Made by a program: the position numbers and the translations under genes
Source: Treponema sp.
Lineage (GTDB): Bacteria; Spirochaetota; Spirochaetia; Treponematales; Breznakiellaceae
Direction: 5' to 3'
DNA length: 64,000 nucleotides
NCBI GenBank assembly: GCA_031257195.1
Contig: JAIRPD010000131.1
Location: 42,112 to 106,111 of the forward strand
The notes under the pieces: model-generated
Databases searched by the model: none
What the model was told of the DNA's origin: nothing
The model's input: only the letters and a program-made list of their open reading frames with translations
Shown here: piece by piece, positions 52,286-60,970 of the stretch
Position numbering within the stretch: the first letter of the stretch is position 1
How the letters are laid out: every line of letters begins with the position of its first letter

Positions 52286-53299
52286 ATGGCTTTATCAGTT
52301 GTGTTTTTCGCGGCGGGGGCGCTTCTCGCGCTGCTTTGTACCATCCCCCTGATCCGCTCCGGGAAAAAACGAATCGCGGAATTGGGGGGCGGGGAGGCCC
52401 GGGACGCCGGGGAGGCCGGAATCTTTGGCGAGACCCTGGGCCTGGTAAAAACCATCCAGGAATCCGCCGGGGCCATATCCCTTTCCAGCCGGGACAACTT
52501 CGCCACCGCCAACAGCCAGGCCGCCAGCGTGGAGGAGATAGAAAGTACCGTCAACGAGAACGCCCAGATCGCCGCGGAAATCGCCGATAAAACGGGGAGC
52601 GTGGCCACCATCGCCTCCAAGATGGAAGACGATGTCCTTAACGGTTTTTCCGTGCTGGAAAAGAACGTGAGGAAGATGGGGGATATCAAGGAAAAAAATT
52701 CCGGGGTTATCAACGGCATTATCTCTTTGGGGAACAAGGTCAACAAGATCCGGGACATCGTGCGGGTTATCAACACGATCACCGATCAAACCAAGGTGAT
52801 CGCCTTTAACGCCGCCCTGGAAGCGGCCAGCGCCGGCGAGACGGGAAAGCGTTTCGCCGTGGTGGCCGCGGAGGTGAACCGCCTGGCGGACGACATAGCG
52901 GTCCTTACCCGGCAGATCCGGGAACAGGTGGAGGAGATACAAAGTTCCTCCTCGTCCCTGATCATCTACAGCGAGGAAGGATCGGACCGCATCGCCGAGG
53001 GTTACAAGCTTATCAAGGACCTGGAAGATATCTTCCGGGAGATCCGTTCCGGCGCGGAGATCACCAGCAACCAGGCCCAGACTATCACCGTTTCCACCCA
53101 GAAGCAGCGGGAGTCCAGCGAGCAGATCCATATCGCCATCGCCGACATTTCCCGGGGCTTGAGGAGTTTTATCGGCGCCGCCGAGGCCGCCTCGGTTTCC
53201 GCCGGCGGCCTGGTGGAACTGGCCCGGGAACTGGAGAGGCTCCTTAAGCGGGAAGATCCTTTTCCCGCTTTAGCCCCGCGGGTTGAGCATGGCGATTGA
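52286..53299 (+). CDS. Short chemoreceptor with one membrane helix and no sensor domain
   Basis: 337 residues: a single N-terminal helix (LSVVFFAAGALLALLCTIPL) then, almost at once, a chemoreceptor signalling domain with tip TITDQTKVIAFNAALEAASA and FAVVAAEVNRLADDIAVLTR. It has no HAMP and no periplasmic domain, so it cannot sense an external ligand in the usual way; it may report on the membrane or form mixed trimers with the receptor upstream, with which it shares the QTK.IAFNA tip. A QQ/NEN.A.. methylation-type segment is seen at AASVEEIESTVNENAQIAAE. ATG lies 11 bases after the previous stop. Confidence 0.86.
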   Translation: MALSVVFFAAGALLALLCTIPLIRSGKKRIAELGGGEARDAGEAGIFGETLGLVKTIQESAGAISLSSRDNFATANSQAASVEEIESTVNENAQIAAEIADKTGSVATIASKMEDDVLNGFSVLEKNVRKMGDIKEKNSGVINGIISLGNKVNKIRDIVRVINTITDQTKVIAFNAALEAASAGETGKRFAVVAAEVNRLADDIAVLTRQIREQVEEIQSSSSSLIIYSEEGSDRIAEGYKLIKDLEDIFREIRSGAEITSNQAQTITVSTQKQRESSEQIHIAIADISRGLRSFIGAAEAASVSAGGLVELARELERLLKREDPFPALAPRVEHGD

Positions 53300-55559
53300 T
53301 AAATCCAAGTATATCGGCAAGTTCGCCGAAGAGGGGCTGGAAAACATCTCCGTGGTGGAAACCCTGCTCTTTGAGATCCGGGAGGGGGGATCCGTTCAGG
53401 ACGATCTGGTAACCCTGATGCGGGCCCTCCACACCCTCAAGGGTTCCGCGCGGATGCTGGAATTCAAGCGGATCGAGATCCTCGCCCACGCCATGGAAAG
53501 CGTTTTTTCCGCCCTCAAGGAAGAGAGGATCTCCCTGAACGACAGGGCGGTGCGGCTCCTTCTTTCCGGTCTGGACGAGTTGAGGGGAGGGGTCAACCGG
53601 GTTAAGGCCGGCGGGGAAGACGCCATAGAGGCGGAGGCTTTCCAAAAAGAACTGGCGGCCCTGGCGGCGAACGAGGATTTTAACGTCCTTAAAGCCGCGG
53701 CCTCCGCGCCCGCCGCCGGCCCGCCGGAACCGGAAACCGCCGCGGCCGCGGAAGAGGCCCCCCCGGCGGCGGTTTCCGGCCCCCAGGAACCGTCCCCCCG
53801 GGAAACCCCGCCGCCGCCGCGGGCCGGGACCGCCAAGCGGAATAAGCTGGAAGAGGCCAAATCGGAGAGTATCCGCGTATCCCTGGACCGGATCAACGGG
53901 ATCATCAAGAGTATGGCGGCCCTCCAGTCCCTGGAAATCGCCGCCAGAAACATAGTCCGGGACACGGAGGCGCTGGGTGAGTTGACCCGGCGCTATTCCC
54001 GGCTCGCCGGCAACGAGCTGCCCTACAATTCCCCCCTGCTGCGGGATTTCCGGGTCATGGAGCGGATGGTAAGCAAGCTCGGCTCCCTGGTAAAGAACTA
54101 CGCCATCGACGCGGGGAACCACACAAGAAACGCCTACGACAGCGTTATCTCCCTGCGGATGCTGCCCCTTTCCACGGTGCTGGACGCGTACCCCCGGTAT
54201 GTGTTCACCATCGCCGCCGAGCTGGGCAAGCGGGTACGGATCGCCGTTGAGGGGGCGGAAAACGAGATCGACAAAAACCTGATCGAGTCCCTTTCGGAGG
54301 TGTTTCTCCACATGATCCGGAATTCCATCGATCACGGCATCGAGTCCCCGGAGGAGAGAAGGGCGGCGGGAAAGGACGAGACGGGAAGCCTCGTGATCCG
54401 CTGCGTTAGGGAAAGCGGGAACATGAAAATCACGATCACCGACGATGGAAGGGGTATCAACATCGAGGGGATCCGGAAAAAGATCGCCGACCGGGGACTG
54501 GTTTCCAGGGAGGCCGCCGCCGCCCTGGGGGAAGAGGAGCTTATTAACTTTATCTTCCAAAGCGGTTTTTCCACCGCGGAAAAACTTTCCAGCGTTTCCG
54601 GCCGGGGCGTGGGGATGGACGCGGTAAAGAACAACATAGAACTGATGAAGGGCAGCATCATCGTGCGGAGCGAGGCGGGGGCGGGGACGGTGTTTACCAT
54701 TTCCGTGCCCCTGTCCATGGCCTCCCTCATGGGCTTCCCCATTTCCGCGGGGGGGATGAAGTTTATCATCCCCGCCAATTTCGTGGATACCATACTGCTG
54801 GTGAACAACAGCGAAATCATAACCGTGGTGGACAGGCCCGGCATCAAGTACCAGGACAGGATCGTCAAGCTCTATTACCTCCATCAAATTTTACGGATCC
54901 CCGTGAGCGATAAAAGGCCCGAGGGGGATTCCGTCTTTGTGGTGATCATCCGCGCCTACGAGGAAACCATCGCCCTGGCGGTGAACGGCATCAGCAGCAT
55001 GCGGAGCGTGATCCTGAAAACCATGCCTTCCTTCCTGGAAAACATGGCGGCCTTTTCCGGGGTGGTCCTGAGCGAGGATTACGAGATGGTGCCGGCCCTG
55101 CACACCCCCACGCTGGTCAAGATGGCCCGGCGGACCAAGACCATCGACATGAAGAAACGCCACATTGACTATGAGCGGATGCGTAAATCGATCCTGGTGG
55201 TGGACGATTCCCGGCCCACCCGGGACATTGAGCGGGATATCCTTCAAGCGGAGGGATACAAGGTGGACACCGCGGCGGATGGTTCCGAGGCCCTGGCGGC
55301 GGCGAAAAACACCCGCTATGACCTGATCTGCACCGATATAGCCATGCCCAACATGGACGGCTTTATGCTCACCGAAAACATCCGTAAAAACGACGCGTTA
55401 AAGGATATTCCGGTCATTGTCATTTCCTCCCGGACCGACGAGGAAGATCAGGTCCGGGCCGCCGCCCTGGGGGCCAACCGGTATATCGTAAAAACGTCCT
55501 TTAACAACCAGAATTTGATCAGCGCCGTAAAGGAACTTATTGGGGAGGCCCATGGATAA
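53289..55559 (+). CDS. cheA: CheA-type histidine kinase with C-terminal receiver (CheA-REC hybrid)
   Basis: 756 residues. P1 phosphotransfer domain with the His in RALHTLKGSARML (about 50), a Pro/Ala linker in place of the P2 CheY-docking domain, dimerisation and ATPase domains (HMIRNSIDHGIESPEERR N-box, DDGRGIN G1, GRGVGMDAVK G2), CheW-like P5 (PLSMASLMGFPISAGGMKFI) and a receiver (ILVVDDSRPTRDIERD, Asp in LICTDIAMPNMDGFM, Lys in RYIVKTSF). The receiver may act as phosphate sink or relay. Start ATG 53289 rather than TTG 53283. The stop overlaps the cyclase gene start. Confidence 0.93.
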   Translation: MAIDKSKYIGKFAEEGLENISVVETLLFEIREGGSVQDDLVTLMRALHTLKGSARMLEFKRIEILAHAMESVFSALKEERISLNDRAVRLLLSGLDELRGGVNRVKAGGEDAIEAEAFQKELAALAANEDFNVLKAAASAPAAGPPEPETAAAAEEAPPAAVSGPQEPSPRETPPPPRAGTAKRNKLEEAKSESIRVSLDRINGIIKSMAALQSLEIAARNIVRDTEALGELTRRYSRLAGNELPYNSPLLRDFRVMERMVSKLGSLVKNYAIDAGNHTRNAYDSVISLRMLPLSTVLDAYPRYVFTIAAELGKRVRIAVEGAENEIDKNLIESLSEVFLHMIRNSIDHGIESPEERRAAGKDETGSLVIRCVRESGNMKITITDDGRGINIEGIRKKIADRGLVSREAAAALGEEELINFIFQSGFSTAEKLSSVSGRGVGMDAVKNNIELMKGSIIVRSEAGAGTVFTISVPLSMASLMGFPISAGGMKFIIPANFVDTILLVNNSEIITVVDRPGIKYQDRIVKLYYLHQILRIPVSDKRPEGDSVFVVIIRAYEETIALAVNGISSMRSVILKTMPSFLENMAAFSGVVLSEDYEMVPALHTPTLVKMARRTKTIDMKKRHIDYERMRKSILVVDDSRPTRDIERDILQAEGYKVDTAADGSEALAAAKNTRYDLICTDIAMPNMDGFMLTENIRKNDALKDIPVIVISSRTDEEDQVRAAALGANRYIVKTSFNNQNLISAVKELIGEAHG

Positions 55560-57426
55560 ACGAAGGGTTTTGATTTTTGAGGACTCGGATATTTTCGCCG
55601 ATATGCTTCTTGAATTCCTTGACGGCGAGGGCTATGAAACCGCCCGGGCGGTTAACGGCCTGGAGGGGATCAAACAGGTGTACAGCTTTCTTCCTGAATT
55701 GATCATCACCGACGTGGAGATGCCCCTCTTCAAGGGCTACCAGGCTACCCGGCTCCTTAAATCCCGGCCGTCCACCAGGACCATTCCGGTGATCATGTTC
55801 ACCTCCCTGGGGGAATCGAAGGACAAGTTCTGGGGCGTTCAGGCCGGGGCGGATTACTACATAGAAAAATCCCCGGAGAATTTCGCGGAACTGTCAAAAC
55901 AGACGGCCCGCCTCCTCGCGGAAAGTGTTCCCGCCGACTATGGGCAAATCAAACGGGAGGGAAAACGGATCAACGACAACTCCCTCATCGAGATGGTGAA
56001 CAACCTTTTGGACAACAAGCTCTTTCAAACCACCGTCATAGGCCTCCTCGCGGAACTGTCGGCCAAGCTTTCCTCGCTGGAGGAGGTCGCCCGGGGGGTT
56101 TTCGGCCTTCTGCGGAATATCTGCGAGTCGGAGATCTGCTCGATGATGATAAAAGACGGCGACAATTCCCTGGTGGTTTACAACGCCAACAATTCGGGCT
56201 ACACCGGGGAAATCGCCGAGGATTTTAAGGCCGTGGCCATCGCGGACTTTAACACCCGTTTTCCGGACTACAAGGTGGACGCCAAGGAAGTGAACGATTT
56301 TTTCCCCGCCGGGGAAAAATCAAAACGGATCGAGTCGTACATCATGGAAACCCTTAAAAGTTCCGGCGAGGACTTCGCCACGGTCCATATAGGCAACTCA
56401 ATCAAGGAGTACTTTTCCCCGGTGATAGTGGAAAACCTCCAGGTTTTTCTTTCCGCCGCCGCCCCCATCGTGGCCAACGCCCTGCGCCTGCGGAGGATGG
56501 AAATTCTGCAGAAGAAAACCCGGGCCGCCTTTGCCCGGTATGTGCCCATTGACGTGATGGACGAGATTATCAAAAAATCCGATTCCCCGGTGAGCCAGAG
56601 CGAAACCCGGGTGGTGGCGGTGCTCTTTTCCGACATCGTCAGCTTTACCAAGATCTCCGAAAAAACCCCCGCCCAGGAAATGGTGAACTTCCTTAACGCC
56701 TATTTTTCTATCCAGTGCGGCGAGATCGTGGCCGAGGGGGGGAACGTGGACAAATTTATCGGGGACGCGATTATGGCTATCTTCGGCGCCCCCAAGTCCC
56801 TGGAAAACGCCGCCGCGGGGGCTGTCCGGGCGGCCCTGCGGATGATCAAGGCCCTGCCCCGGGCGGATACCTCGAAGATCATCCTTCCGGAGGGGGGCTT
56901 TGGCGCGGGGGTGGGGATCAACTATGGTGACTGCGTGGTGGGGAACATTGGTTTTCAGGACAAGCTGGACTACACCGTCATTGGCGACACGGTGAACCTC
57001 GCCTCCCGGATGGAGGGCCTTACCCGGTATTACAAACAGCCGGTCCTTGTTTCCGAGTTCGCCTACGAGGCGGCGAAGGATGAGTTTATCTTCCGCAAGG
57101 TGGACAATGTCCGGGTGAAGGGCAAGAACAAGCCCGTGGGGATCTACTCCGTTTACGACGCCTTCCGGGGGGAGGAGGGGGCCGGGACGCCCCGGAACCT
57201 GGTGGTGAACAGGGACGCCCTGGACCGTTATCACAAGGGGCTTAAACTGTTCCACATGCGGGAATGGGAAACCGCGGGACGGTACTTTACGGAGGCCCTG
57301 GAGATCGCCGAAAAAGACGGGGACGCCGATTTCCTCAGCGCCCTCTATATAAAACGGGTGGAGGAATACGCCAGGAACCCCCCCTCCCCGGACTGGGACG
57401 GCACGGTTACCATGACCGAAAAGTAG
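55552..57426 (+). CDS. Receiver-class III nucleotidyl cyclase
   Basis: 624 residues. Receiver at 1-120 (RRVLIFEDSDIFADML, phosphoacceptor Asp in LIITDVEMPLFKGY, Thr/Lys in IMFTSLGES and YIEKSPEN), a middle GAF-like part (about 140-330) and a class III cyclase domain (about 350-545). Both metal-binding Asp (FSDIVSFTKI and KFIGDAIMAIFG), the base-reading Lys (VDKFIGD) and the Asn/Arg pair of DTVNLASRME can be seen, so it should be active; ATP is the more likely substrate. A TPR-like tail (LFHMREWETAGRYFTEALEI) follows. Being last in the operon, it is the probable CheA output. Confidence 0.9.
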   Translation: MDKRRVLIFEDSDIFADMLLEFLDGEGYETARAVNGLEGIKQVYSFLPELIITDVEMPLFKGYQATRLLKSRPSTRTIPVIMFTSLGESKDKFWGVQAGADYYIEKSPENFAELSKQTARLLAESVPADYGQIKREGKRINDNSLIEMVNNLLDNKLFQTTVIGLLAELSAKLSSLEEVARGVFGLLRNICESEICSMMIKDGDNSLVVYNANNSGYTGEIAEDFKAVAIADFNTRFPDYKVDAKEVNDFFPAGEKSKRIESYIMETLKSSGEDFATVHIGNSIKEYFSPVIVENLQVFLSAAAPIVANALRLRRMEILQKKTRAAFARYVPIDVMDEIIKKSDSPVSQSETRVVAVLFSDIVSFTKISEKTPAQEMVNFLNAYFSIQCGEIVAEGGNVDKFIGDAIMAIFGAPKSLENAAAGAVRAALRMIKALPRADTSKIILPEGGFGAGVGINYGDCVVGNIGFQDKLDYTVIGDTVNLASRMEGLTRYYKQPVLVSEFAYEAAKDEFIFRKVDNVRVKGKNKPVGIYSVYDAFRGEEGAGTPRNLVVNRDALDRYHKGLKLFHMREWETAGRYFTEALEIAEKDGDADFLSALYIKRVEEYARNPPSPDWDGTVTMTEK

Positions 57427-57427
57427 G

Positions 57428-57449
57428 GCCGGCGGCTTTTCCCGCCGGC
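57428..57449. other. Hairpin between convergent genes
   Basis: GCCGGCGG (57428-57435) pairs with CCGCCGGC (57442-57449). No T-run in either direction. It lies directly after the cyclase stop, so it may be a weak or Rho-assisted end signal; the rest of the 120-base gap shows nothing else. Confidence 0.35.
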
Positions 57450-57547
57450 GAAGGCGCGATCCGCCGCCCCCTCCCGCGGAAGGCCGCGCGTCCCTTATGG
57501 CGCGGTTTCGCCCCCCGCGCTTTCCGGCGGGCGTTTCGCGGGCGGGC

Positions 57548-59518
57548 TTAGGGGGCGGCGCCCTGGCCCAGGATTCGCCGGTACTCCCGCTCGTACCGTT
57601 CCGCCCCGGAACGGTCCCCCTCCCGTTGGGCGATAAGAAAAAGCCAATGCCAGGGCCGGGGGTCCCTTTTGTTCCGGGAGGCGGCGGTTAGAAGGTGGTC
57701 AAAGGCCCGTTCCAGGGCGCCTTCCCGGTAGGCCAGAAGCCCCAGGGCGGTGGGGATCTCCGGGGCGCCGGAGAAGTAGGGGTCCGCCTTTTCCAGAATC
57801 GTCCTGGCGTATTGAATCCCCCCGGCCCGTTCCACGCAGCCGGAATACTCCAGCAGCAGTTTGATGTCCCTGGGCCGTTCTTTGAGCAGGGCCTTCAGGT
57901 ACACCGCGGCGGAACGGTATTTGCCCTGCTTGCGGTACGAATAGGCCAAAACCCGCCGCAGCCCCGGATTCGCGGGGTCCCAGGCCAGGAGGGCCTCCAG
58001 CTTTTTGGAGGCCGCCCCGTATTTGCGGGTCCTTACCAGGAACAAGGCCTCGTCCCGCCGGATGGAGCGGTTGTCGGGCCAGTATTCCAGGTATTCCCGG
58101 TAGGAGGCGGCGAGTTTCCCCCCCCACCGTCCTCCTCCCTCGTCAAAGAGGGCCTCCAGGGCGGCGATCCGTCCCAGGTGGGCCTCCTCGTGCCGGGGCG
58201 TGAGGAAGAGGGTCTTGGCGAACCAGCTTTCCGCCGCTTCCAGGAGCCCGGTTTTTAGGTAATTCTTGCCCAGGGCGTACATTAGTTCCGGGTCGGGCCC
58301 CATGGCGCGGATCGCCTCTTGAAGCAGACCGATTAACTTGAGGGGCTTCCTGGACCTCTCGATCTCATAGAGCAGGGAAAAACGGGAAAGGATCTCCTCG
58401 TCCCCGCCGAGGGTTCGGGCGTTTTCCAGGGCGGTTTTTAAGGTTTTAAGGCTCCGTCCCTCCCAGGCGGTGAGGGCCAGGGCGTACCAGAGTTCAAGGC
58501 TTTCCTGGTCGGTTTCCAGGGCCCGCCAAAGGTGGTTTTCCGCGGCGGAATAGTTTCGCAGCCGCCGCTGGGCCTCGGCGTACATGGCGTGGATGGCCGG
58601 GTCGTTCCCCCCCTTTTTCAGCCGGTTCCGGCAGGCGTCGGCGGCCCTCCGCCACTGGCCCTCTTCCAGAAAGGAGCGGATCATGAAACGATCCACCGCG
58701 CCGCTGTCCCAGGGAAGGTCCGGCAGGGAAGCCCCCTGGGAACGGATCAGGGACAGATCTTCCAGGGCCTCCGCCTTTTTGTTCAACTCCATGTATATGG
58801 AAACCCGGTACCAGCGGATCACCGGGTCCCCGGGGGAAAATTTCAGGGCCTGGCTGTAGTGTTCCGCCGCCTCTTCCAGGAAACCCATTTCCCGGGAAGC
58901 CCTGCCCAGTTCCAGCCTGAGCAGGGGGCCGTCCCTGCCGTTTTCCAGCGCGAACCGGAGCATTTGGGAACCCAGGGCGTAGTTTTCCCCCCGGCAGAGC
59001 CGGATGCCCCGGATAAAAAGGGCGTTGAGGTAGGCCCGGTAGATCCGGGGGTCCTCCGGGGCGGCCTCTACCGCCCGCTGGAGCGTTTCCACCGCCGCCT
59101 GGGAACGCCGGGCTTTGAGGAGGGCCGTCCCCAGGAGGGCCATGATCTCCCCGCTTTTATTGTTTTTGGCCAGGGCCTTTTCCAGGTACTGTACCGCCCG
59201 GGGATAAAAACCCAGGGCCAGGCAGCCGCGGCCGGCGAAAAAATAGCCCTCCGGGGATTGGGGGTTGAGGGCTATGTAGTCGTTAAAGGCCGCCAGGGCC
59301 CGGGAATGGTTTCCCAGGACGTGAAGCGCCCTGCCCAGGTAGAGAAAGGCCTCCGCGGGGCCCTCGTACCCGGAAATGATCTCTTCCAGGATGGAAACGG
59401 CCTTCCGGTAGTCCTTTTTTACCCCCGCGGCTATGGCCTCCCTCAGCCGCCCGGCCCCTTCCCGGGCGCTCCGTTTAAACGCCGTCTCCCCCCGGGGGGG
59501 ACGGGAACCGTTCCCCAT
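57548..59518 (-). CDS. Large cytoplasmic TPR protein
   Basis: 656 residues made almost entirely of tetratricopeptide repeats, e.g. AFLYLGRALHVLGNHSRALA, GYFFAGRGCLALGFYPRAVQ, ALLGTALLKARRSQAAVETL and VLAYSYRKQGKYRSAAVYLK. No signal peptide or membrane segment. TPR arrays bind protein partners; the target is unknown. It lies 13 bases after pta on the minus strand and is probably co-transcribed with it; from memory T. pallidum also has a TPR gene next to pta. ATG at 59518. Confidence 0.8.
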   Translation of the reverse strand: MGNGSRPPRGETAFKRSAREGAGRLREAIAAGVKKDYRKAVSILEEIISGYEGPAEAFLYLGRALHVLGNHSRALAAFNDYIALNPQSPEGYFFAGRGCLALGFYPRAVQYLEKALAKNNKSGEIMALLGTALLKARRSQAAVETLQRAVEAAPEDPRIYRAYLNALFIRGIRLCRGENYALGSQMLRFALENGRDGPLLRLELGRASREMGFLEEAAEHYSQALKFSPGDPVIRWYRVSIYMELNKKAEALEDLSLIRSQGASLPDLPWDSGAVDRFMIRSFLEEGQWRRAADACRNRLKKGGNDPAIHAMYAEAQRRLRNYSAAENHLWRALETDQESLELWYALALTAWEGRSLKTLKTALENARTLGGDEEILSRFSLLYEIERSRKPLKLIGLLQEAIRAMGPDPELMYALGKNYLKTGLLEAAESWFAKTLFLTPRHEEAHLGRIAALEALFDEGGGRWGGKLAASYREYLEYWPDNRSIRRDEALFLVRTRKYGAASKKLEALLAWDPANPGLRRVLAYSYRKQGKYRSAAVYLKALLKERPRDIKLLLEYSGCVERAGGIQYARTILEKADPYFSGAPEIPTALGLLAYREGALERAFDHLLTAASRNKRDPRPWHWLFLIAQREGDRSGAERYEREYRRILGQGAAP

Positions 59519-59531
59519 GGGCGGAGGTTTC

Positions 59532-60527
59532 TTACTTGGCCCTGGAGAGGGTAACGGCGCAGGTTACCACGATGTCTTCCACCGAGGCGCCCCGGGAAAG
59601 ATCGCTGATCGGCTTGGCGAAACCCTGGAGGAAAGGCCCGTAGGCTTCCGCCTTGCCCAGGCGCTGCACCAGCTTGTAACCGATGTTTCCCGCCCCCAGA
59701 TCCGGGAAGATCAGGGTGTTAACCTTGCCCCGCACGGGACTGCCCGCGGCTTTTTTGTCCGTCACCGAGGGAACTAGGGCGGCGTCCGCCTGAAGTTCAC
59801 CGTCAAAGATAAAGTCGGGGTTTTTGCCCTTAAGGACCTCCACCGCCTTTTGGACCTTTTCCACGTCGGCGTGTTTGGCCGAACCCTTGGTGGAAAAGGA
59901 CATGAGGGCCACCACCGGATCGGCCTCCAGGAATTCCCGGCAGGATTGGGCGGCGCTTTCCGCGATGTCCGCCAGCTGTTCCGGCGTGGGATCGGGGACC
60001 ACCGCGCAGTCGGAGAATATCAAGGACCCTTCCTTGCCCCAGGAGGGGTCCATCCCGGTCATCACAAAACAGGAAGAGGCTGTTTTAAGGCCCTTTTGGG
60101 TGCCGATAATCGTCAGCCCCGCCCGCAGTACATCCCCGGTGGTGTTTTCCGCCCCGGCTACCATGGCGTCCGCGTCCCCCATGTGGACCATCATGGCGCC
60201 CCAGCGCAGGGGCTCCGCTATCTCGTATTTCGCCTGATCCTCGGTTACCCCCTTGTGCCTCCGAAGCTCAAAGTAATCCCGGGCGTATTGGTTAAAGTGG
60301 AAGGAACCGCGGGGATCCACAATGTTTACGCCGGTAAGGTCAACCCCCTCCTCCTCGGCGGCCTTGTCAATCCGCGACACCTCGCCCAAAAGGGTTACCG
60401 ACGCGGCCAGCTTTTCGTCCATCAGGATCCGGGCGGCCTTGATGGTCCGTTTTTCCGTTCCCTCCGGGAGAACCAGCCTTTTTCCCAGGGATTTGGCCTT
60501 GGCCCTCATATCTCGCACAAAATCCAT
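59532..60527 (-). CDS. pta: Phosphate acetyltransferase
   Basis: Interconverts acetyl-CoA and acetyl phosphate, the first step of acetate formation with ATP yield. 331 residues, the size of the short single-domain class. Motifs: KRLVLPEGTEKRTIKAARIL, EPLRWGAMMVHMGDADAMVAG, SSCFVMTGMDPSWG, FSDCAVVPDPTPEQLADIA, ALMSFSTKGSA and NTLIFPDLGAGNIGYKLVQR. Start ATG 60527 rather than an upstream one, because AAGGAG lies six bases before. ackA is not in the window. Divergent from the bactofilin gene. Confidence 0.95.
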   Translation of the reverse strand: MDFVRDMRAKAKSLGKRLVLPEGTEKRTIKAARILMDEKLAASVTLLGEVSRIDKAAEEEGVDLTGVNIVDPRGSFHFNQYARDYFELRRHKGVTEDQAKYEIAEPLRWGAMMVHMGDADAMVAGAENTTGDVLRAGLTIIGTQKGLKTASSCFVMTGMDPSWGKEGSLIFSDCAVVPDPTPEQLADIAESAAQSCREFLEADPVVALMSFSTKGSAKHADVEKVQKAVEVLKGKNPDFIFDGELQADAALVPSVTDKKAAGSPVRGKVNTLIFPDLGAGNIGYKLVQRLGKAEAYGPFLQGFAKPISDLSRGASVEDIVVTCAVTLSRAK

Positions 60528-60569
60528 ATACCGCTCCTTGTAATGTAATACCCCTAGCATAAACCTTAA

Positions 60570-60598
60570 TTGACGAATAGTGAATAGTCCGGTACATT
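60570..60598 (+). promoter_or_regulatory. Sigma-70-type promoter of the bactofilin gene
   Basis: TTGACG (60570-60575), 17-base spacer, TACATT (60593-60598). The predicted start falls exactly on the A of the ATG at 60605. Confidence 0.6.
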
Positions 60599-60604
60599 GG
60601 TGGT

Positions 60605-60970
60605 ATGACGGATGTGCGTAATGACACCCTGGAACTTGAGGATTTTGACACGATCCTGTCTCCGGACATAGAATTTTCCGGGATTCTTCGTTTTGAAAAG
60701 CCCTTTTTAATCCGGGGTAGGGTTTCGGGGGAGATAGACGCCACGGGACTCTTGGTAATCGACGAAGAGGCGGTGGTGGAGGCGAATATCAAGGCCGCCC
60801 GGGTGATTGTCATGGGGACGGTGAGGGGTAATTTGACGGCCGATGAGCGGGTGGAAATCACCGATTCGGGGAAACTGACGGGCAACATCAACGCCCCGGA
60901 GATCGGCATGGAAGTGGGCTGCCGTTTTACCGGCCGCTGCGTGATGCCCGAGAAAAAACCCGCCGAATGA
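60605..60970 (+). CDS. Bactofilin
   Basis: 121 residues. Bactofilins polymerise without nucleotide into filaments that set cell shape or place envelope enzymes. The right-handed beta-helix repeats are visible: GILRFEKPFLIRGRVSGEI, TGLLVIDEEAVVEANIKAAR, GTVRGNLTADERVEITDSGK, LTGNINAPEI. The N- and C-terminal tails are short and flexible. In helical bacteria bactofilins often work with peptidoglycan hydrolases; none is adjacent. ATG at 60605 is not preceded by a usable ribosome site. Overlaps the TPR gene by ATGA. Confidence 0.88.
   Translation: MTDVRNDTLELEDFDTILSPDIEFSGILRFEKPFLIRGRVSGEIDATGLLVIDEEAVVEANIKAARVIVMGTVRGNLTADERVEITDSGKLTGNINAPEIGMEVGCRFTGRCVMPEKKPAE

Noticed and set aside
53244..54887. 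547-codon minus-strand open frame opposite cheA
   Set aside because: Antisense to an unmistakable CheA with all catalytic motifs; His/Gly/Pro-rich composition without domains.
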